Made by a program: the position numbers and the translations under genes. Positions 1 to 12,600 of a stretch of DNA of 64,000 bases are shown here, in pieces. The notes under the pieces were generated by a model. That model worked only from the letters and a program-made list of their open reading frames with translations. It had not been told where the DNA came from and ran no database searches. Position 1 is the stretch's first letter. Each line of letters opens with the position of its first letter. This DNA comes from Perognathus longimembris pacificus (Eukaryota; Chordata; Mammalia; Rodentia; Heteromyidae): NCBI RefSeq assembly GCF_023159225.1, contig NC_063181.1, positions 4,857,606 to 4,921,605 on the forward strand, written 5' to 3'.

Positions 1-45
1 TGGGAGCAGGTATAATAGTATTATTCATCTAGAGTTTTCAAACCT

Positions 46-249
46 TTTTTTTTTTTTTGCCAGTCCTGGGGCTTGAACTCAGGGCCTGAGCACTGTCCCT
101 GGCTTCTTTTTGCTCAAGGCTAGCACTCTGCCACTTGAACCACAGTGCCACTTCTGGCCATTTTCTATATATGTGGTGCTGAGGATTCGAACCCAGGGCT
201 TCATGTATATGAAGCAAGCACTCTTGCCACTAGGCTGTATTCCCAGCCC
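46..249 (-). mobile_element. IDL-Geo-like dimeric SINE (ID left half + Geo-like right half)
   Basis: On the minus strand: an ID-type head with the B-box-like GGTTCGA(A/T)TCC region, a second half containing GTGGCTCAAGTGGCAGAG, and an A-tail (the T-run at 46-58). Intronic, upstream of exon e1. The rest of 1-513 is AT-rich intron with a second T-run at 287-316. Confidence 0.85.
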
Positions 250-513
250 CCCTAGGTATATTTTTAAAACATGATTCAGGTAGGTTTTTTTTGTTTGTTC
301 GTTTTTTTTTTTTTTTAACTTTCTAAAGCATGTTTGCTTTTGGCTTTCGTCTTTACAATAGGAAAATTTTTGTATGTTTTAGTCTCATTGTTTTTGAACA
401 TATTTCTTTTTTTAATTTGGGCCTTTTGGTTGCTAAGTGCTAGAAATTTATTATGACTAATGAAAGAGGGTTATGCATCTAAACTTCTCAAAGAGACAAT
501 TCTAACTTTTCAG

Positions 514-694
514 GGTCTGGAAAATCTTACACCATGATGGGTACCACTGACCAGCCTGGATTAATCCCGAGACTCTGCAGTGGACTCTTCGAAAGAACCC
601 AGAAAGAGGAAAATGAAGAACAGAGTTTTAAAGTAGAAGTGTCCTACATGGAAATTTACAATGAAAAAGTTCGAGATCTTCTTGATCCCAAAGG
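514..694 (+). CDS. KIF13B: KIF13B exon e1: P-loop end, motor core (~res 106-166)
   Basis: The acceptor is CTAAC...TTTTCAG and the donor GTAAAA. The exon opens with two bases completing the glycine of the Walker A loop ([10 protein letters not shown] follows), so the GQT half of the P-loop is on the preceding exon outside the window. It includes [17 protein letters not shown], the invariant strand/helix of kinesin motors. The next intron (695-2972) carries SINEs at 794-1020 and 2363-2556. I recognise nothing in 1021-2345. Confidence 0.97.
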
Positions 695-3600
695 GTAAAA
701 ACTAAGATTTCAGTGTTGGAATTTCGTGGACTAAATGAGACTAAATAAGTTGACTTAAATGAAATTCACATATTGAACTACATAGAGAATTATTCTGGTC
801 CTAGGGCTTGAACTCAGGGCCTGGGTGCTGTTCCTGAGCTTTTGCTCAAAGCAAGGGCTCTACCATTTGAGTCATAGCACCACTTCTGGCTTTTTCTGAG
901 TAGTTTATTAGAGATAAGAATTTTACATACATTATTGCCCAGGCTGGCTTCTAACTGCGATCTTTAGATCTCAGCCTCCTGAGTAGCTAGGATTACAGGA
1001 GTGAGCTACCAGCGCACAGCTGTGATTTATTTTTAATTGCATGGTGTAGCTTCCCGCAGCCCATTCTGGGATTTGAGCTTATGAGAAAGGCCCTGAGAGA
1101 GCAGGCAGAGCAATCGAGCAGGCATGTGCTGTCACACTGCCATCCATTCTCAGACACACCCAGAGCCACAAATAAAAAAATAAGTAGCAAGAAGTAGTCA
1201 TTTAGCATCAGTACATCTGGTGCCCTCCAAGAATTTGTAAGCCAATAAATTTAGATGGAATTCAGTGGTTGGTATGCAGCCTGCGAAGAGAGGAAAGGAC
1301 ATAATCAGAGATTTGGAACCTGGTCTTTTAGATAGATCATTTTAAAGCTGCTTGAGGAGAAACAGTGTCCATGGCACTGATCTCATGGGCACTGACTTTG
1401 AAAGAGAAGTGGCTGTCAGCAGCAGAGCCTTCAGCAGTGATGCACTAACCTGCAGCGGTAGCCGAAGGTACTGCAGAGTGGATGGAGACTGAGGAGGCCT
1501 GATCACCGCCCAGATTCCCGCAGGGAGAGAGAGACAGACGATGGCCACAGCTGTGTCTGGCCATGTAAAAACAGCATTAGCAAGGCTAGAGGGCCACCGG
1601 GACTGAGGCCTACAGAGGATGGGGGAGAGAGTGAGTTACATTTGGATGAGGAACACAAGGGAAGATGATCTGACAGTCAGCCATCAAGAGAAATAGAACC
1701 TCTCAGTTCTTCCTTGACAACTTTCTTTCACAAAGATAACAATCCTCTCCAGGAAGACTGAATTAGTGTTTTTTTAATATATGTTAATTTTGCTGGGCAA
1801 ATGTTAGTTGAGCCAGGCACCCTGCAAGTCAGGAAGTGCTCACAGTGTGGACAGAATGATTTGTAAACAAGTCACCATAGCCCAGTGCAGTCTGTTTTCA
1901 CTTGTGGGAGAGGCTGACGTGGAATAGAGAGCAAAGGGGGAACGACTGACTGACTGCTCAGAGCAGAAGATTCCATGGGGGCACTTGAGGAGTTCTGTGC
2001 TGAGTGGGAGATTGCCCACTGAGAAGTTAGGAGAGAGCCATTCCTGCGTAGGGCACGGCTCATCCCCGAGTGTGGAGTGTAAAGCGCTCCCCCAGCAGTT
2101 CAAGGGGGCTGGAGAGCAGCATGTGTGGCACATTGTGTGCACTATTTATGCTTGTGGCAGATCCCTTTGGCGGGATTTACCAGTTCTTTAGTAAATAGTA
2201 ATTGTAAAAGGAATATTTAATTTCCATTTCATTGAATCATTTTTCTTATATTCATTGAAATGATAGTTTTCCCACTCTTTAGTCTTTCAGTATGATAAAG
2301 TTAATAGATTCCAATGTTAAAGAACCTGAAACGCCTTCACACAGGCCCAGTGTTGTGTTTTTTTGGTTTTTTTTTTTTGGCCAGTCCTGGGCCTTGGACT
2401 CAGGGCCTGAGCACTGTCCCTGGCTTCCTTTTTGCTCAAGGCTAGCACTCTACCTCTGGAGCCACAGCGCCACTTCTGGCCGTTTTCTGTATATGTGGTG
2501 CTGGGGAATCGAACCCAGGGCCTCACGTATACGCCACTAGGCCATATCCCCAGCCCCCCAGTGTTGTGTTTTTAAACCTTTATTTGAGTACATTTTGTCT
2601 TTGTTCGTGACCAAGCTGGGTCTGTCGTTTTCTTTTCTTGCACAGCTAGCATTTATTGAGTTTCTATCTCTGCGCGGCCTATGGTATGGCAGGAAGGTTG
2701 TTCCTGTTGATCTGACGCGGCATTCGTTGTGGGAGTCAGTGGACGTCCCACTGCTTACCCTTTTGAGTGATGTGGCATTCACCACATATGAAGTAGTCTT
2801 TTTCCTCAGCAAAGATTTTAAAGTTTGCTTTAAATTCTTGAGGGCTCAAGTTCTTTGGTTTTATTTATTTGGGGGTCTTTCTTGAATTAAGTATTATTTC
2901 TACAAAGCCCAGTTGAGTTCTGTTAAGGGCAGTGCATTGTTAATAAATTGCTGCTTTCTTCCTCATGAACAGAAGCCGTCACACACTGAAAGTCCGAGAG
3001 CACAGTGTGTTGGGGCCCTATGTGGATGGACTTTCTAAACTGGCTGTCACGAGCTACAAGGTAACCACATCTTTCCTATGAACTGCTTAGACTTAGATAG
3101 CTTTTAGTAAAGCTTTTATCGGTTTGGTGTTCGTTACTTTGCAAAATTAAATTTACATTAACCACACTTAGTAAATTACTACTGAAACTACTTAAAAATG
3201 AGCTAGTAGAGACTAGTCAGTCAGCCAGGGCTAAATATAATGAGGCTTTAAAATGAAGCCTTGGGGTTGTCAGACTAAATGATCTAAAGAGGGTTTGGAA
3301 GAAGTCAAGTAATTTGCAAATTTCATTTTTTTGTTCTTATTTTATCCTGTGGCCTTCTTTTACCTTTCTCATAGTTAATGATTGTACTTTGAAGTATTTT
3401 ATTTATTGCGTTAAAATTCCTTACACATCAGTCCTTTTTCATTTATGCAGTAAGGTAGACGTCTTTGGTTTTCAAACTTCTTAAAATACATAGGTCAGTT
3501 CAGGATTATGTTCAACTACATATACCATAAAATACAACAGGATTTTAAGTTTTTTTGTGAGGGGGAGGGGGCAGTCCTGGGGCTTGAACTCGGGGCCTGA

Positions 3601-6600
3601 AGCATAGCCCCTGGCTTCTTTTTGCTCAAGGCCAGCACTCTGCCACCTGAGCCAAGGCACCACTTCTGGCTTTTTCTGTTTTCTGTGGTGCTGAGGGAAT
3701 TGAATCCAGGGCTTTATGTATGTGAGGCAAGCACTCTGCCACTAAGCCACATTCCCAGCCCAGGATTTAAGTTTTTCTTATCTGATTTGTTCACTATGTA
3801 CCCCTCAGTGTCTAGAAGACACATGACATATGGTAGACATGAATGAAAGAATGAACGCTGACTTAAACAAGGCTTTTGGAGGCAGGTGGCTGGCATGGTG
3901 GCTCCATGGAGTTACCAGAGGCCTAGATTCCTTTCCCATCCCACCTGGAGAGATGCCGTAAAATCTGCGTTCCCATAGTTCAAGATGTCCTTACAACTAA
4001 GGTGATATGTGCCTATTCCTTTCAGGAAAATGCCCAGGGTATCTATATCCTACTTTACCTCTTACTTGTTGACACTTAATCACTCGGTCAGGCTTTGCTG
4101 CAGGGGCTCTGAGGATTGTAGTCTGTGTTGCCACAGAGGGCGGGCTAAAGATTGGGGCAGCTTAAGTTAACTAAAGGTGGGATTCTTTTACCTGGATAAT
4201 AGGAGGCAATTCAATGGCTGTTTCACACATATCACTTCCTGTTCCTTTCCCAAATCCTTAGATGGTAGGTGATTTAATTTTACTTTTATTCACTTATTTT
4301 TGTGGTCCTGGAGACTAAATTCAGCATCTTCCTCATGCCAGAGAGTGCTCTACCACTGAGCTGTGTGTCCCTGTCCCCCGCATCCCCACCCTCCCCCCAC
4401 CTCCTGCCTAAGTAGGTGATTTCATAACTCAGGAAAATTCAGATTGGTTAAATAAGTTGCTTAGAGCTCACAACATTTTTTAAGATTTTCATACATGCTT
4501 TATTTGTGATAGTAAAAATGCTCAAACATTCTAAACATTGTCCTACAGCTTATAGTATTTTAAAACATAAACTTCATAATCTTTCTTTGATGTCCTTTTT
4601 ATTAACAGTAATAGCAATCTAATAGAAATCTGCGTCAAAAAATCAGTCTCTTTTTGTTGTTGTTGTTGTTTGTTTTATTTTTGCTAGCCCTGGGGCTTGA
4701 ACTCAGGGCCTGAGCACTGTCCCTGGCTTCTTTTTCCTCGAGGCGCTAGCCAACTTGAGCCATAGTGCCTCTTATGGCCATTTTTCTATATATGTGGTGC
4801 CGGGGAATTAAACCCAGGGCTTCATGTATACGAGGCAAGCACTCTACCACTAGGCCATATTCCCAGCCCCTCAAAAATCAGTCTCTTGATGTTCAATTTT
4901 GTTTCATAAAGAAAATGTCTTTTATATCAACATCATCATGGCTATGGCTTGATGGATATTTATGAAGTATTATCTACCACTCACTCACTTTCGCACGTAA
5001 GCTCTGACATCCATAGGTTCCCATGCAAGGATAGTGCTTGCTGTCGTCGTCGTCTCCTCCTCTCCCTCCTCCTCCTCCTCTTCTTCTTCTTCTTTTTTTT
5101 TTGGCCAGTCCTGGGCCTTGGACTCAGGGCCTGAGCACTGTCCCTGGCTCCTTTTTGCTCAAGGCTAGCACTCTGCCACCTGAGCCACAGCGCCACTTCT
5201 GGCCGTTTTCCATATATGTGGTGCTGGGGAATCGAACCGAGAACTTCATGTGTAGGAGGCAAGCACTCTTGCCACTAGGCCATATTCCCAGCCCCTTCTT
5301 CTTCTTCTTCTTGTCTATTGTCAAAGAGAAGTACAGGGGGTTACAGTTTCATATGTAAGTCAGTGAGTATATTTCTTATCCAACTTGTTACCTTCTCCAA
5401 TGTTCAAATTTTTTTTTTTTTTTTTTTTTTTTGCCAGTCCTGGGCCTTGGACTCAGGGCCTGAGCACTGTCCCTGGCTTCTTCCCGCTCAAGGCTAGCAC
5501 TCTGCCACTTGAGCCACAGCGCCACTTCTGGCCGTTTTCTGTATATGTGGTGCTGGGGAATCGAACCTAGGGCCTCGTGTATCCGAGGCAGGCACTCTTG
5601 CCACTAGGCTATATCCCCAGCCCCCAATGTTCAAATTTTTAAGAACATGTCTGGTAATGTATACATGGGTTATGTTATTTTCTTTTTTTGTAAATTTTTC
5701 TGGTTATATAGGGGCTTTGAGCTGAGGGCCATGTACTTGCACTCTACCAATTGAGCTATACGTATACTCCAACACTTTTCATTTAAGTAGTTTTCTGTAA
5801 TTTTTATTTAAATGGGCTTTTTTTTTTGCCAGTCCTGGGCCTTGAACTCAGGGCCTGAGCACTGTCCCTGGCTTCTTTTTGCTTAAGGCTAGCACTCTGC
5901 CACTTGAGCCGCAATGCTACGTCTGGCCTTTTCTCTATATATGGTGCTGAGGAATCGAACCCAGGGCTTCATGTATACAAGGCAAGCACTCTACCACTAG
6001 GTCATTTTTCCAGCTCTGTAGTTTTCAAATAAGGTATTTCATTTATTCCAGGGCCATCCTGGACTTCAGTCTTTTATTACTGCTTCCTGCGTAGCTAAAG
6101 TGATAGGTATGAGCTACCATACTCAGCCTTTTTATTGATCGAGGTAGGTTTTGTAAACTTTTTGCCAAGGACTGTTATTTTCCTATCTCTTTCTCTATAA
6201 TAGCCAGGATTACACAATTTTGTTTTCGTTTTGGTGTGCATATATGTATGTTTATTTTATCCAGTGTGTTTACATGATAAACTTTTATTTTTTATAATTA
6301 AAAATACTTTAGGTTTTTCAAATTCTTTTGTAATTTTTTTTTAAAAGCAATTGTGGTTCTCCTGACTTAGTCTCCACAGTGATAGGATTCTAGGCATCAG
6401 CTACCATGCTCAATCAAATTTCCAAAGTAGAGGAGTACTAGCATGGCATATTTCTGTCATCTTGCATGACTTTTCTGAGTCAAACTGCCATTTTTTTCTG
6501 TGCATACAGGAAGTAATATACTTTATTTGGCTTTCAGAGATGGTTTTGGAAATTGTATTCTGTGGTGCTTAATGCTGAGTGGAAATAACCTGTAAACTAC

Positions 6601-9600
6601 AAATGTTCCTGATTAAGTAGTGAAACTTGTGATGCATTTCAGAGTGCCGGGGAGTTCTAACACTGAGTACACAAATCATGAGACGCATTTCTGTGGTCTG
6701 TTTCCATGCAGGATATCGAGTCCCTGATGTCTGAGGGGAACAAGTCACGTACGGTTGCTGCAACCAACATGAATGAGGAGAGCAGCCGGTCCCATGCCGT
6801 TTTCAAGATCACCCTCACACACACACTCTATGATGTCAAGTCCGGGGTGGGTGTTCGCAGGCGTGACCTTTCCTACTTCTAAAGTGATTGAGGCTTACCC
6901 TTTTCTCTTTGGATGTTAGGTGATGTACAGTCCTTAGCTCTTATGTATCAGTCAGGATTCTGAGCAGAAGCAGAAGTCACTGTAGGTAAACAGAAGGGGA
7001 TTTAGTACAGGGAAGAGAGGACCACAGAGTTGCTGGAACAGCTTAGGAGAATGGCTTCTAGACTGAATGTCTGAAGAATAATGTCCAGAATGGCACAGGT
7101 CTGGTCCAGTAGGATGGGGCCATCTTTGAGGAAAATCTGGAGCAGTGTGCTATATACCCCCCAGCTATAATCAGAAACAGGAATAAAGGGGTTGCTTCTG
7201 ATGGGGCACCTGTCTCCTCTACCTTGGAAATGACACTCTACTGGAAAACCTTCATGAGTTGCTTGACAGTAGGAAAAGCCAATACGGAGGCACTTTACTT
7301 CTACTCTAAGGTCTCGATGAATAGGCCTTGGGTCTTGTCCTGAGCCCTGGCTGCTGGGGAGTCTAGGCTTTAGCTCACACCTTCTCCAACTGTGGTCTGC
7401 AGTAAGATGGGGCCAGAGTGATGGCCGCTGATGAGCTTGCGGGGTGTGAACGTGAGTGCTTCCCAGCGCAGTTGCAGTGTTACCTTCTGCCCAACAGCAG
7501 GGATGAAAGGAATAACTTGCACTGGGGCAACTGTATCATAAAATGACTTTATTTTGGTTTAGAACCTTGTGAAGAGTAAACTGAGTCAGAGATAAAAGTA
7601 CTCTGTTACCTTGATAATTTTTTTTCCCCCCAAACCCTCAGTGCTGGGTCTTGAACTCAGAGCTTGGGCACTGTCCCTGAGCCTCTTGGTGCTCAAGGAT
7701 AGCACTCTACCACTTGAGCCACTGCACCACTTCCTGCTACTTCTGAGTAGTTTATTGGAGATAAGAGTCTCATGGGCTTTCCTGCTCAGGCTGACTTTGA
7801 ACACTCCTGAGTAGTTAGGATAACAGGCGTGAGCCACTGGTACCCAGCTTACTGTGAGAACTTCTGTGTTGACTTCTATATTTGTGTTTTCTCTCTCTTT
7901 ATGCAAAGGTTTGCATATTTCTTATGCCCATCCCACAATATATCAGTTTCAAGTTCCAGAAGCTAAAATAATCACTCTGGTAAAGGGGTCTGTTTTGGCA
8001 GGATTTTTCTTTCCCTCCTCTTCTCCCTCTCCACTGCCCCTTCCTTCCTGCCTTCCCTTCTTTTTTGTGTTACCATCACAGCAATATCAGTATAACAACA
8101 GAAGTTCTCTTTGTTCCCTATTTACTTTTCACCATGAAACAAAGACCATAGTAAAGACTTTTTTTAGTTAAAAACATCTGATTTGGGAAGCTGAATATAC
8201 ATTTGTTAGCAGAATGTTTACCTTATGAAAATAAATACAAATGTATATTTTAAAGGAAAGTTTCAAAAATAGTCAGGTCTAGAGATTTTGACATTGGATT
8301 TCTGTATTTCCTGTTTTATTGCTGAAATATAAAATAGGTTACATATGTGATTTGGGCATTTCCATTTTTATAATGTCACAATTTTAAGATGTAATCCAGT
8401 AGCTAAAATCATAAAAGAAAGGAAAATTGTTTTTTTTTTCTTTTTTAGTTGGGAGGGGGTTGGATTTCATGGATAAATCTCCACACGTTTACACTGTATT
8501 CCAATCAATCTCATCTTGTCACACTCCATGCCCTACAACAGGGAAAACAGGGAATTCTTTTTTTTTTTTTTTGCCAGTCCTGGGCCTTGAACTCAGGGCC
8601 TGAGCACTGGAAGCCCTGGCTTCTTTTTGCTCAAGGCTAGCACTCTGCCACCTGAGCCACAGCACCACTTCTGGCCGTTTTCTGTGTATGTGGTGCTGGG
8701 GAATCGAACCCAGGGCCTCATGTATACGAGGCGAGCTCTCTTGCCACTAGGCCATACCCCCAGCCCCAACAGGGAATTCTTATATGTGAATAAGACAAAA
8801 ACTTTTAAAAACAATGTTGAATTTTAAGGAATCTTTCTATTGTATAAAAGTTCGGTTAGTCTATTTTCATTTTTCTGTAAGCATGCAGATATTTTCCTTT
8901 GGGATCATTGGTAGGTATTTATGAAATTTTAAGCACAGTTTCAAATCATATTAACATTTACAGGTAGTTTTGTGTTTTTCTCTGAAAACTGTCTTCATTT
9001 ATTTTCAGAGTCCCACTGTGGAGGAGAGCACTCTTTTTAACTCTTTCTCACATCCTCCTCCCCTCCCTGTGATCCTTTTCTTGGCGATGTTGGGGTTGGA
9101 TTCAGGACCTCACACCTTCCAGGCAGTCACTCTGCCTCGTGAGCCATGCCTCCAGCTCTGAGAACATTGACTTGTCTTCCATCTGGATTGTAGCGGTCTA
9201 TGCGTCTTTTCTGGTCGATTGTTATAATTCTCCTACAGTGATTTTTATACAGCACAAATAATTTTTTGCAATTAAAAAAAGGTTTGAGTAATGAGCCCAC
9301 TTGGTGGAGACTGCCTGCCTTCTGCTTCAGTTGTCTGTTGTGTCTGGTTTACCCGCAGACCTCTGGGGAGAAAGTGGGCAAGCTGAGCCTGGTTGATTTG
9401 GCTGGCAGCGAACGAGCAACGAAAACTGGAGCTGCAGGTGACAGGCTGAAGGAGGGCAGTAACATTAACAAGTAAGTTTCCTAGAAGCCTCATCTCAATT
9501 GCTTTATCAAGTTGATAGCCAAATAGGGGGATAGAAGATCATTCTGCAACAGTTAAGGGAATGATAAAGAAATAGTGTGGGTTGGGGTTATTCTAGTATT

Positions 9601-12600
9601 TTCAGTGTGCCTGGCCTCATTCTTTGTGACATGGAGTCCTCAGGCAGGGACTCAACAGCAGCTCTGTTGATATTTCAGGTCGGGTGCTTCTTTGTCCTGG
9701 GGTGGGGGTGTGCTGCTCATTGTGAGGGCATCCCTGGCTTCTACCCACTAGATGATGGTAGTACCGTAGTACCGGCCATGGCCATGGCCCCACCCCCACG
9801 CTGACAATTCAGACTCTGGCCCGCTGGCTGTCCTGTGGGTCACAGTCACCCTCCAGCTGAGAACCAGTGGTCTAAGTTACAGAAAGAGCGACTAAGTGGA
9901 CTCCTCTCAGAGTAGCTTTGACCTTGACCTGGGGGTTCCTGTCTGAGTAGATACCACGGATATTTGCCACACCAGGCTGCTCCTTGTGAACACTGCTGTG
10001 CTTGTCCATGTGCAAGAAGCCCAGCTTCAGATATTACTAATACGTGCAGCAGTCTTTTGTTCACCAATTTCTTTCTGTGGTTGTGTTTTCTCCCAGTGAA
10101 CTTGTTGGCTCTTGGTGGGTGGAGTCATCCCTGGCCTCAGGGCTCCCACATGGACCTGCAATTAGAAATCACAAACACCAGCATCCACCTGCCAGGCCAT
10201 CACTGGATTATGTGCATGCCATTTTTGCTTTGTATTATTGTTTTAATTATTATATTTTGGGCTTCTTTTTCTTTTTTTGTGTGTGCTGGTCTTGGGGCTT
10301 GAACGCAGGGCCTGGGCACATCTCTTAGTTGGCATTCAAGGCTGGCATTCTGCCAGTTGAGCCACACAGTTCCACTTCTGGCTTCTTTGGTGGTTAGTTG
10401 GAGATAAGAGTTTCATAGACTTTTTTGCTCACGCTGGCTTTGAACCCCTGTCCTCAGATTTCAGTCTCCTGAGTAGCTAGGATAACAGGTGTGAGCCACC
10501 TGTGCCCAGCATCCTTACTAAAGATATCTATCTAGTGTTTGTGTTGTTACTTTGACCTGATGTTTTACAGCCCCCATTTTAATCTGAAAAAGAATAATAA
10601 ATGGGCTAAGCATTTTTGTTGCTGAAGTAGCATTGGAGGGACAAGAGCTTTGCTAGGCTTGGTGTGCTCTCAGACTGAGCGGCAGAACGCTGACCACAGC
10701 CATGCCCACAGACAGGTCCGGGAGGGCATCTTGCTGTTCCATCTTGGTACTAATCTGTGATATGGAATATGTTCCATTCTTGTAATTGTTTTGGCTTGTT
10801 GCACATGCAGGTCCCTCACAACCCTTGGTCTGGTTATCTCAGCCCTAGCAGATCAGAGTGCTGGCAAAAACAAAAATAAATTTGTTCCATATCGCGACTC
10901 AGTTCTCACGTGGCTGCTCAAAGTAAGTTTTTTTCTTCTTCTTTCCCTGGCATACTTCTGGTGACTAGCCAAAAAGAAGAGTGGACATTGTCAATCCAGT
11001 CCTTCCACTTACCAGTTCCTCCTTCAGTGTTTGGACCATCACGGTTCATGGATTGAGTGAGCATAGTTATAGTTCCCTTCTAGTAATTAATATCCCTGTC
11101 TCCAGACACTCACCAAGTCATGCAGTTGCTCTGGGGATGTGGGGGGAAGGAGCCTCAGAGAAGACGTACCCTCTGTTTGACACTCTTCAGCTGCCCATCC
11201 TCTTCTTGTCTTCTATTTAACTCCACTCAATTTGCCATCCTTACTTTTCTTTCACCTTCTTAAAGGTGTTGCTGATGGGTGCAGGGTGGAGCACATAGTC
11301 ATTCTCTGATGAATTCATTCAGTAAATGAGAGAGAAATGCAAAGTCAAACCCAGGGGCAGTGCTGTGAGGGCAATGGAGGCAGACAGCCTCCTGGCTCTC
11401 AGTGGGTCAGATCGGGGAGGATGCAGTGTCCAGGGGATGTTGGCAGTGTGCTGGGATGGACACCACAGACAGGGCACGTGCTTGGGATCAGTTTGCTGAC
11501 AGGGACAGGCTATTTCCAGGGTGCCCCAGCTCCCCTTGAGTGTTTGCCAAGGTAGGGCAGGAGTCAGAGGATACAAGTTCTGCCAACTTTACACAAGTGT
11601 TACTTTTCCATAAAGAGCAGAATCTTCCATCTGCCTCAATACTCTGTTCCTATTTTTTAAGATATAATTTTATTGTTATTATTTAGGTATTGTACAAGCT
11701 GGGTTTTGGTGGCTCTCACCTGTAATCCTAGCTACTTAGGAGGCTGAGATCTGAGTATCACAAGTCAAATCCAGCCTGAGCAGGAAAGTCTGTGAGACTT
11801 TTAACTTCAGTTAGCCACCAGGAAACTGGAAATAGGGTTGTGGCTCAAAGTGGTAGAGCTCTTACCTTGAGCAAAAGAGCTCAGGGATAGTGCCCAGGCC
11901 TGATTTCAAGTCCCATGACGGTCACCATTTCATAAATCAGGTAATGAGTGCATTTCTTTCTGTGGACAATGCCCCCCCTCTTCTTTACATTCTCCCAGTT
12001 TCCCCCTCCCGTCCCTGTCCACAGATCACATAGGTCATTTCTCCTTTTTTTTTTTTTTTTTGAGGCAGAAATGTATGTGTGATGTTTAGTTTTATGAGAC
12101 TCATTTCTTACAGCCAATTTCCTGAACACGTGTTATTCAGTGTCTAGGAGCTGGGATATTAAAGACAAGTGCAATGCAGGCCCTAGGAATTTAGCTGAGG
12201 GTGCACTGTTGACAGTGTCCGCCATGCTTAGAGAACAGTCTTTGCTATGCTCGTGGCCTCTGGGGCTCTCAGAGATTGCAGTAATGACTTCTTATCTAGC
12301 CTCTGCCACCACCAGAGAACTCTTATCTGGTGAAAATCGTTTCCCCCCCACCCCCAAAAAAAGTCATTGAGCTCTGTTTAAACGTTACTTGAATGTTGTG
12401 CACCAGTGGCTCATGCCTATAATTGTAGCTACTCAGGAAATGCTGAGACCTGAGGATCACGGTTCAAAGCCAACTGGGTCAGGAAAGTCCCCGTGAGACT
12501 CTTATCTCTAATGACTACTGAGAAAAAACAAGAAGTAGTGCTGTAGTTCAAGTGGTAGAGTGCTAGCCTTGAGCAGAAGAAGCTCAGGGACAGTGCAGGC

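Noticed and set aside
5041..5640. CRISPR-like regularly spaced repeats
   Set aside because: The repeated units are dispersed SINEs of variable spacing and orientation in a eukaryotic gene.
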